The translations under genes and the position numbers were made by a program. 39,567 nucleotides of DNA from assembly GCA_018895795.1 (NCBI GenBank), contig JAHINZ010000243.1:1-39567 (forward strand), in the 5' to 3' direction. This document shows positions 34,185 through 39,567 of the stretch, piece after piece. The notes under the pieces are model-generated. The model did no database searches and was not told where the DNA came from. It was given only the letters and a program-made list of their open reading frames with translations. The number at the start of each line of letters is the position of its first letter. The stretch's first letter is position 1. This DNA comes from Alphaproteobacteria bacterium. GTDB taxonomy: Bacteria > Pseudomonadota > Alphaproteobacteria > Caulobacterales > Caulobacteraceae.

Positions 34185-34253
34185 AGCGGGACGCGAGGCG
34201 TCCGCTTTTTGGCAATGAGCCAAAGGCCGCTTTCGACCCAAGCGGACATAGAT

Positions 34254-34385
34254 CCTTCTCCCCTTGCGGGAGAAGGTGTCGGCCGAAGGCTGACGGATGA
34301 GGGGTCGAAAGTCCTGTCCGGCAGGGCCGAGAGACCCCTCATCCGACCTGCTACGCAGGCCACCTTCTCCCGCAAGGGGAGAAGG
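34254..34385. repeat. Nested palindrome, family D
   Basis: Perfect 25-bp outer arms at 34254-34278 and 34361-34385 (ccttctccccttgcggg... in each), and a perfect 13-bp inner pair at 34294-34306 and 34333-34345 (cggatgaggggtc). Nothing is coded inside. It resembles dispersed intergenic palindromes; the small hairpin at 27898-27922 shares the cttctccc core. Confidence 0.75.
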
Positions 34386-34488
34386 GTCTAAAGCCCGCCC
34401 ACCACCCGTTGGAGACCCCCGCGAAGTCCGGTAGGGACGCCGGCCTGATTTCCGTTCCCGCCCGTGCGATCGGGGAGACGCCCAGCCC

Positions 34489-34704
34489 TCAGAAATCCAC
34501 CGCCACGCCCTTACGCTCCCAGTCGCCGTAGCGGGTCGGCTCGGGGCCGTCGCGGCCGCCTTTTTCCTCGGCCATGGCCACGGCCTGAGCGGCGGCGCGG
34601 CGCTCGGCGGCTTCGGCCAGGGCGCGCTGGGCGGCGGGGGGCAGCACCTTGTCGGGGGCGGGGGCCAAGGCCTCTGGGTTCGGGGTGTTTTCGATCTCGG
34701 ACAT
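34489..34704 (-). CDS. DUF1674/SDHAF4-like protein
   Basis: Small soluble protein of 71 residues. The C-terminal GPEPTRYGDWERKGVAVDF is the DUF1674 signature shared with succinate dehydrogenase assembly factor 4, which protects the flavinated SdhA subunit in mitochondria and yeast. The N-terminal half is an Ala-rich charged helix. No sdh genes are nearby. Start chosen at MSEIEN (34704), since the longer frame overlaps the promoter region of divergent rsmB. Confidence 0.85.
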   Translation of the reverse strand: MSEIENTPNPEALAPAPDKVLPPAAQRALAEAAERRAAAQAVAMAEEKGGRDGPEPTRYGDWERKGVAVDF

Positions 34705-34783
34705 GCCGTTCCGATAGCATGAAGCCCGCGCCAAATCATCCAAGCCCCTTGCGCTTGGTCGCGTCACAAGGCACGGCGGGGCG

Positions 34784-36067
34784 GTGACTCAGGAAATCAA
34801 TGACGGCCTGCCCGCCCGGGAAGCCGCGCTAACCCTCATGGACGCGGCTCTGTCGCGTCGCGGCGGCCTCGACGAGGCGGCGTCGGCCCACGGCTTCCGC
34901 TTTCTGGAGCCGCGCGAGCGCGCCTTCGCCCGCGCCCTGGCCATGGCCGCCCTGCGCCGGCTGGGGCCGATCGACCGCGCTTTGTCGACCAAACTGCAGA
35001 AGGAGCCGCCGCCGCGCGTGCGCAACCTGCTGCGCCTGGGCGCGGTCCAGGCCTTCTATCTGGAGGTCCCCGCCTTCGCGGCCGTGGCCACCACCGTGGA
35101 GATGGCCGGCATCAACAAGACCAGCCGTCCGTTCAAGGGCCTGGTCAACGCCGTGCTGCGCGGCCTGCTGCGCGACGGCCCGCCGTCCGATGATCCCGAA
35201 CACCTGGCTCCGCCGTGGCTGTTCACCCGCTGGACCGCCGCCTGGGGCCCGCAGACCGCCCGCCTTGTCGCCGCCGAGATCGCCAACGAGCCCGCCACCG
35301 ACCTGTCGCTGAAGGATCCGGCCCTGGCCGAGTCCTGGGCGCAGCGGCTGGAAGGCGAGATCCTGACGGGCGGCACGCTGCGTCTGGCCCGCAAGGGCGA
35401 CGTCGCCGCCTGGCCCGGCTTCGAGGAAGGCGGCTGGTGGGTGCAGGACGCCGCCGCCGCCATCCCGGCCCGCCTGCTGAACATCAAGCCCGGCGACACC
35501 GCCGTCGACCTGTGCGCCGCGCCCGGCGGCAAGAGCCTGCAACTGGCCGCGGCCGGCGCGATCGTCACCGCCGTCGACCGCTCGGCCGCCCGGCTGGAGC
35601 GCCTGACCGACAATTTCCGCCGCATGGCCCTGACCGCCGAGGTCGTGGTCGCCGACGCCGGGGCCTGGGACGACACGCGCACCTTCGACGCCGTGCTGCT
35701 GGACGCCCCCTGCTCGGCCACCGGCACCTTCCGCCGTCACCCCGACGTGCTGTGGGCCGCCCGGCCCGGCGACGTGGCCAGCCTGGCCGCCGTCCAGGCC
35801 CGCCTGCTCGACGCCGCCGCCGACAAGACCAAGATCGGCGGACGCCTGGTCTATTGCGTCTGCTCGCTGGAGCCCGAAGAGGGTGAAGGCCAGGTCGAGG
35901 CCTTCCTGGCGCGCCGCCCAGACATGCGCCTGGACCCCATCGCCTCGGAAGAGGCCGGCGCCCCCGCCGCCAGCCTGACCGCGCGCGGAACCCTGCGCCT
36001 GCTGCCCCATCAGCGGGACGGCGGCCAGGACGGCTTCTTCGCGGCCCGGTTCGTCCGACACGGTTAA
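34784..36067 (+). CDS. rsmB: 16S rRNA m5C methyltransferase RsmB-like
   Basis: 427 residues: an N-terminal NusB-like RNA-binding domain (about 1-140; FLEPRERAFARALAMAALR, FKGLVNAVLRG) and a SAM-dependent NOL1/NOP2/Sun domain. DLCAAPGGKSLQLA binds SAM, LDAPCSATGTFRRHPDVLW carries the release cysteine, and YCVCSLEPEE the catalytic cysteine. E. coli RsmB modifies C967 of 16S rRNA. The start is GTG. rpe begins 60 bases later and the heparinase gene follows, all in one direction. Confidence 0.93.
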   Translation: MTQEINDGLPAREAALTLMDAALSRRGGLDEAASAHGFRFLEPRERAFARALAMAALRRLGPIDRALSTKLQKEPPPRVRNLLRLGAVQAFYLEVPAFAAVATTVEMAGINKTSRPFKGLVNAVLRGLLRDGPPSDDPEHLAPPWLFTRWTAAWGPQTARLVAAEIANEPATDLSLKDPALAESWAQRLEGEILTGGTLRLARKGDVAAWPGFEEGGWWVQDAAAAIPARLLNIKPGDTAVDLCAAPGGKSLQLAAAGAIVTAVDRSAARLERLTDNFRRMALTAEVVVADAGAWDDTRTFDAVLLDAPCSATGTFRRHPDVLWAARPGDVASLAAVQARLLDAAADKTKIGGRLVYCVCSLEPEEGEGQVEAFLARRPDMRLDPIASEEAGAPAASLTARGTLRLLPHQRDGGQDGFFAARFVRHG

Positions 36068-36127
36068 CCGCCAAGCGCGGCAACGCGTTCGCTTGTCGCG
36101 CGAGGCTTGCGCGGTTAAGCCAGGGGC

Positions 36128-36790
36128 ATGACCGCGTTCCCGATCATCGCCCCGTCCATCCTCGCCTCGGATTTCGCCAAGCTCGGCCAGGAGGTCGCCG
36201 CCATCGAGGCGGCCGGCGCCGACTGGGTGCATGTCGACGTGATGGACGGCCACTTCGTGCCCAACATCACCCTGGGCCCCGACATCGTCAAAGCCATCCG
36301 GCCGCACGCCAAGATCCCGTTCGACGTGCATCTGATGATCAGCCCGGCGGATCCTTATCTCGAGGCGTTCCGCGCCGCCGGCGCCGACATCATCAGCATC
36401 CACCCCGAGGCGGGGCCGCACCTGCACCGCTCGCTCAAGCGCATCCGCGAGCTGGGGGCCAAGGCCGGGGTGGTGTTCAACCCCTCGACCGGCCTGGACC
36501 ATGTCGAGTGGATCCTGGAGGATGTCGACCTGCTGCTGGTCATGAGCGTCAATCCGGGCTTTGGCGGCCAAAGCTTCATTCCCGGCCAGCTGCGCAAGGT
36601 GGAAGCCCTGCGCGGGATGGTCGACAAGGCGGGCCTGGACATCATCATCGAGGTCGACGGCGGCGTCACCCCGGCCACCGCGCCGCAGTGCGTGTCCGCC
36701 GGGGCCACCGCCCTGGTCGCCGGCTCGGCGGTGTTCAAGGGCGGTCCGGCCGCCTATGCCGGCAATATCCGCGCGCTGAAGGGCGACTGA
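36128..36790 (+). CDS. rpe: Ribulose-phosphate 3-epimerase Rpe
   Basis: 220-residue TIM barrel that interconverts ribulose-5-phosphate and xylulose-5-phosphate. IIAPSILASDFAKLG opens the protein; WVHVDVMDGHFVPNIT, FDVHLMI and LLLVMSVNPGFGGQSFI hold metal ligands and catalytic aspartate; IIIEVDGGVTP and GSAVF close the barrel. Nine bases separate its stop from the heparinase ATG. Confidence 0.97.
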   Translation: MTAFPIIAPSILASDFAKLGQEVAAIEAAGADWVHVDVMDGHFVPNITLGPDIVKAIRPHAKIPFDVHLMISPADPYLEAFRAAGADIISIHPEAGPHLHRSLKRIRELGAKAGVVFNPSTGLDHVEWILEDVDLLLVMSVNPGFGGQSFIPGQLRKVEALRGMVDKAGLDIIIEVDGGVTPATAPQCVSAGATALVAGSAVFKGGPAAYAGNIRALKGD

Positions 36791-36798
36791 TCAAGCGG

Positions 36799-38541
36799 AT
36801 GGTCGCCAAACGCCTCGCTCGCGGCATGCCCAGGCTTCCCGCCGTTCCGCGCGGCGGCGTCCTGACGCGAGCGATCGGCGCCAATCTCAAGACCCATGTC
36901 GAGCGCGAGTGGTTCGGCTCGCCGCCGCACCGCCTGCTGCTGTCCCTGCCCAAGCCGCGCGGCCTGGCCGCCCACCCCCACGATCCGCGCCCGATCGACG
37001 CCGAGCACGGCAAGAAGATCCTGGCCGGCGTCATGACCCTGTCGGGCGGCGCCCTGCGGCTGGGCGAAACGGGCGATCCGTTCGACACCCCCAGCCCCAC
37101 GCGGCGCTTCGCCCTGGCCCTGCACCGCTTCGACTGGCTGCCCGACCTGGCCGCCGCCGGCCCCCAGGACGGCAAGAATGACGGGGCCCGGCGGGCCCTG
37201 CGCCTGCTGGACGACTGGCGGCGGGTGTTCGGGGCCTGGAACGCCTTCAGCTGGAGCGGCGAGTGCCTGGAGCGGCGGGTGTTCCACCTGGCCTGCGCGG
37301 CCCGCGCCCTGGCCGCCGAAGGCTCCGACGCCGAGGTCGCCGACCTGACGCTGGACCTGGCCCGCGGGGCTCGACAGCTGTTCAAGGCCTCCGACGCCCC
37401 CGAACGCGGGCTGGAGCGCGCCGTGGTTGCCACGATCGCCGGCTGCGTGCTGGCCGGCCCGCCCGGCGATCGGCTGATCGACAAGGGCCTGAAGATCATC
37501 GCCACCCAGATCGACCGCGTGGTGCTGGGCGACGGTGGTCACGCCAGCCGCTCGCCCGAGGCGGGGCTGGAGCTGCTGTTCGACCTGCTGACCCTGGACG
37601 ACGCCCTGGGCCAGCGCGGCCGCCCCTCGCCCGAGGCGGTGTCGCGGGCCATCGATCGCCTGGCCTCGGCCACCCGCTTCTTCACCCTGGCCGACGGGCA
37701 TCTGGCCGCCTTCCACGGCGGCGAGGCCGTGCCCGGGGCCCGGATCGCCGCCGCCCTGGCCCATGACGACGCCGGCCCGCGCCCGCCCAACTCGGCCGCG
37801 CACGCCGGCTATGAGAAGATGCAGGGCGGCAGCCTGCAGGTGATGGCCGACACCGGCCCGCCGCCGATCGGCCCGCTCAGCCGCGCCGCCTGCGCCCAGC
37901 CGGCCGCGCTCGAGATCGTCTGCAACAAGGACCGGCTGATCACCAGCTGCGGCTGGAGCCCCGAAGCCGGCGGGGCCCAGGCCTTTCGCCTGTCGGACGC
38001 CGCCTCCACCGTCTCGGTCGGCGACGGCTCGGCCGGCCGACCGCTGTCGGGCTTCCGCGCCCAGGCCCTGGGCCCGTGGCTGGTCGACGGCGCCACCGCC
38101 GTGCAGGTCACCCGCCACGACGCCGACAACGGCGTGTGGCTGGATATCAGCCATGACGGCTGGCGGCGGCTGGGCCTGACCCACGCCCGCCGGCTGTTCC
38201 TGGACATCGCCCATGACGAACTGCGCGGCGAGGACAGCCTGCTGCCCCTCATCCCCGGCGACCCCGCCGGCCCCCGCCGCTACCTGCCCTTCGCCGTCCG
38301 TTTCCACCTGCACCCCGACGCCCGCGCCTCGATCGCCCGCGACGGCAAGAGCGTGCTGATCCGCGGCCCGTCCAATGTCGGCTGGTGGCTGCGCAATGAC
38401 GCGGTGGACGTCGAGATCGCGGCGTCAGCGCACTTCGATCATGGCCAGGCGCGCAAGGCGGGCCAGATCGTGCTGAAGAGCCAGGTGCGGCCGGAGATTG
38501 GCGCGAAGATCCGCTGGAAGCTGACGCGGGCGGAGGGGTAG
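36799..38541 (+). CDS. Heparinase II/III-family protein
   Basis: 580 residues: an N-terminal alpha/alpha toroid (about 80-320) and a C-terminal beta-rich domain typical of heparinase II/III lyase-like proteins. Family landmarks include RRVFGAWNAFSWSGECLERR, GDGGHASRSPEAGLELLFD and HAGYEKMQGGSLQVMADTG. No signal peptide is visible; start at the ATG at 36799 gives a basic N-terminus. In alphaproteobacteria such genes often lie beside rsmB and purH and may act in cell-wall or exopolysaccharide turnover; the substrate is unknown. It ends three bases before an atypical peptidase gene. Confidence 0.85.
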   Translation: MVAKRLARGMPRLPAVPRGGVLTRAIGANLKTHVEREWFGSPPHRLLLSLPKPRGLAAHPHDPRPIDAEHGKKILAGVMTLSGGALRLGETGDPFDTPSPTRRFALALHRFDWLPDLAAAGPQDGKNDGARRALRLLDDWRRVFGAWNAFSWSGECLERRVFHLACAARALAAEGSDAEVADLTLDLARGARQLFKASDAPERGLERAVVATIAGCVLAGPPGDRLIDKGLKIIATQIDRVVLGDGGHASRSPEAGLELLFDLLTLDDALGQRGRPSPEAVSRAIDRLASATRFFTLADGHLAAFHGGEAVPGARIAAALAHDDAGPRPPNSAAHAGYEKMQGGSLQVMADTGPPPIGPLSRAACAQPAALEIVCNKDRLITSCGWSPEAGGAQAFRLSDAASTVSVGDGSAGRPLSGFRAQALGPWLVDGATAVQVTRHDADNGVWLDISHDGWRRLGLTHARRLFLDIAHDELRGEDSLLPLIPGDPAGPRRYLPFAVRFHLHPDARASIARDGKSVLIRGPSNVGWWLRNDAVDVEIAASAHFDHGQARKAGQIVLKSQVRPEIGAKIRWKLTRAEG

Positions 38542-38544
38542 GGG

Positions 38545-39228
38545 GTGCTGCTTCAGGACCGCTACCTCACCCGTACACTTAGAATTCGATACGCTCACGG
38601 ACCCGGCAGCGCGATCATGATCTGCGTGAGAGGAAGGGGCTATCTAGTCACGGCTCGCCACGTAGTCGAAGGCATTCAGGCTGGCGAGAATATCGAATTC
38701 CGGGTCGATGACGTGTGGATGCCCATCCCTATTAGGCAGGCGAAGCTCAGCGAACTTGATGACATCGCCATATTGATTTCCGATAACGTAAATGAACAGG
38801 GCCTCGACGAGGCGCTAATTTCAGGGCTCCTAACTGTAGGTCAGCCAGTCGCCTACTGTGGCTTTCCGCTTGGCTTGGAGGGTGTGGCTCCTGCTGGCCA
38901 TCGCTGGCCTATCCCGCTGGTCAAAGCAGCAACTTACAGCGGCTCAATACTGCAAAACGGCCGCATGGTTCATCTCTTCGATACGTTGAACAACAAGGGC
39001 TTCAGCGGAGGACCAATATTCGCTCAGGATCCGGCAGGTATGGTGAAGCTCGCCGCGATAGTTTCTGGGTATCATTTTGACCGGCATTTGGATGTGATGC
39101 GTCGCGCGGAGGGCGGGGTGTTTGAGCCCGTGCCCGATTTCGCCGTGCAACCGAACAGCGGCTTCATGAAGGCCGTTCCTATTCCGCGCGCTTTAGAGCT
39201 CGTCGCGGAGATAGAGAATGGCGAGTAG
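38545..39228 (+). CDS. Cytoplasmic trypsin-like peptidase, low-GC
   Basis: Protein of 227 residues with no signal or membrane segment. The S1 triad is readable: His in TARHVVEG, Asp in LDDIAIL, Ser in KGFSGGPIF. It starts with GTG behind a GGAGGGG site. Codon use and GC are markedly lower than in the preceding heparinase gene, three bases upstream, and two palindromic repeats follow, so it looks newly acquired. Such stand-alone trypsin-fold proteins appear in mobile or defence-associated regions, but nothing here shows that role. Confidence 0.7.
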   Translation: MLLQDRYLTRTLRIRYAHGPGSAIMICVRGRGYLVTARHVVEGIQAGENIEFRVDDVWMPIPIRQAKLSELDDIAILISDNVNEQGLDEALISGLLTVGQPVAYCGFPLGLEGVAPAGHRWPIPLVKAATYSGSILQNGRMVHLFDTLNNKGFSGGPIFAQDPAGMVKLAAIVSGYHFDRHLDVMRRAEGGVFEPVPDFAVQPNSGFMKAVPIPRALELVAEIENGE

Positions 39229-39256
39229 CTTCTCATGCGCCCCAGCGCAGAGCCAG

Positions 39257-39404
39257 CCTTACATCTCTTGGAGGCTGCAGCGTGCCGGTCTGGACAGGTT
39301 GGTCAAGGACCGGTCTTCGACCGGCCGCTCCGCGGCGGCCCGCAGGGCCGTCCTTGAGCAACCTGTCCAGACCGGCGATCGTCTCGCCGTGAGATGTAAG
39401 GATG
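39257..39404 (-). repeat. Cloverleaf repeat B, copy 3 (inverted)
   Basis: Inverted relative to the copy at 34033-34184. Terminal repeats 39257-39267 and 39391-39401; central 26-nt arms 39285-39310 and 39350-39375 with one mismatch at the same place as in copy 2; loop hairpins 39311-39323, 39325-39335 and 39337-39349. Stem changes relative to copy 2 occur in pairs. Confidence 0.85.
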
Positions 39405-39452
39405 GCTCCCCGCGGCGCGGAGGCGGGGCGGGACGCTCATCCAATAGATCAC

Positions 39453-39567
39453 CATCATTCCCGCCCTTGTGGCGGGAACCCCTGGTTCAGCTGGCGCGTG
39501 AGACGCCAGCGAAGGGCGCGCGCCCTTCGCCCCTTCCGCACCTGCGGTGGACAGAGGGGTTCCCGCC
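39453..39567. repeat. Palindromic repeat A, copy 2 (cut by window end)
   Basis: The left arm 39453-39480 matches that at 33858-33886; a 20-nt palindrome at 39510-39529 and the ccgcacctgcgg hairpin follow; the right arm begins at 39558 and runs off the window. Same orientation as copy 1. Bases 39229-39567 hold no gene, only this repeat and repeat B. Confidence 0.75.

Larger units (their letters stand above)
33731..34488. other. Gene-free stretch holding three palindromic repeats
   Basis: 758 bases without a credible gene. It contains repeat A (33858-33992), cloverleaf repeat B (34033-34184) and the nested palindrome D (34254-34385). The remaining bases show nothing I can name. Confidence 0.7.

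Noticed and set aside
33858..34385. CRISPR array in the repeat-rich gap
   Set aside because: Repeats are palindromic, different from each other and not regularly spaced by unique spacers; no cas genes nearby.

Overview
The window looks like a chromosomal segment of an alphaproteobacterium in the Caulobacterales, most likely Caulobacter. Codons are very GC-rich with strong G/C at third positions. Intergenic palindromes are abundant. The gene at 734-2293 has the full architecture of ShkA, the soluble c-di-GMP-responsive hybrid kinase of the Caulobacter stalk-biogenesis phosphorelay. I recognise no tRNA, rRNA, CRISPR array or insertion-sequence transposase.

Layout. 1-733: no credible protein gene; the end of a structured repeat, a GC palindrome, and a dense run of hairpins of unknown role. 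734-4019: shkA and an AmpG-like muropeptide permease, facing (across a perfect 18-bp inverted repeat) a membrane-anchored trypsin-like protease and a DUF350 protein. 5629-9178: rlmN with a translationally coupled small membrane protein, a UbiH-type hydroxylase, and an orphan gene. 9372-11804: a conserved block of Trm112-like, LON-domain, thioredoxin-TPR (YbbN/CnoX) and ProX-type deacylase genes. 11880-13931: DUF6065 plus a tyrosine-phosphatase-like gene overlapping by 4 bp, then a membrane protein/winged-helix regulator pair behind a promoter embedded in CAGAG/CTCTG palindromes. 13928-17775: glmM and glmS divergently transcribed (UDP-GlcNAc precursor synthesis), then a TrmO-like tRNA methyltransferase.

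17780-23471: small enzymes and membrane proteins (NTF2-like, lysoplasmalogenase, DUF1232, SDR, lipoprotein, LysE exporter, MAPEG, KTSC) ending in a lower-GC two-gene cassette, a HEPN-domain protein and an unrecognised partner. 23546-27181: argG, a DUF1648-like membrane protein and kup. 27467-29648: an Rrf2-type regulator, a flavodoxin-like oxidoreductase with a large dyad in its promoter, and an SDR. 29657-33730: lipoprotein, MarC, pyrF and gamma-glutamyltransferase. 34489-39228: SDHAF4/DUF1674 protein, then rsmB-rpe-heparinase in tandem, followed by an atypical low-GC cytoplasmic trypsin-like peptidase.

The most unusual content is non-coding. A roughly 150-bp element (34033-34184, inverted copy 39257-39404, end of a third copy at 1-20) can fold into a long stem topped by exactly three packed hairpins. 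The two complete copies differ mainly by paired compensatory changes. A second palindromic repeat lies next to it at both complete loci. Other leads are the HEPN cassette, the palindrome-flanked autoregulatory-looking operon at 12955-13931, and the hairpin-rich leader at 244-610.
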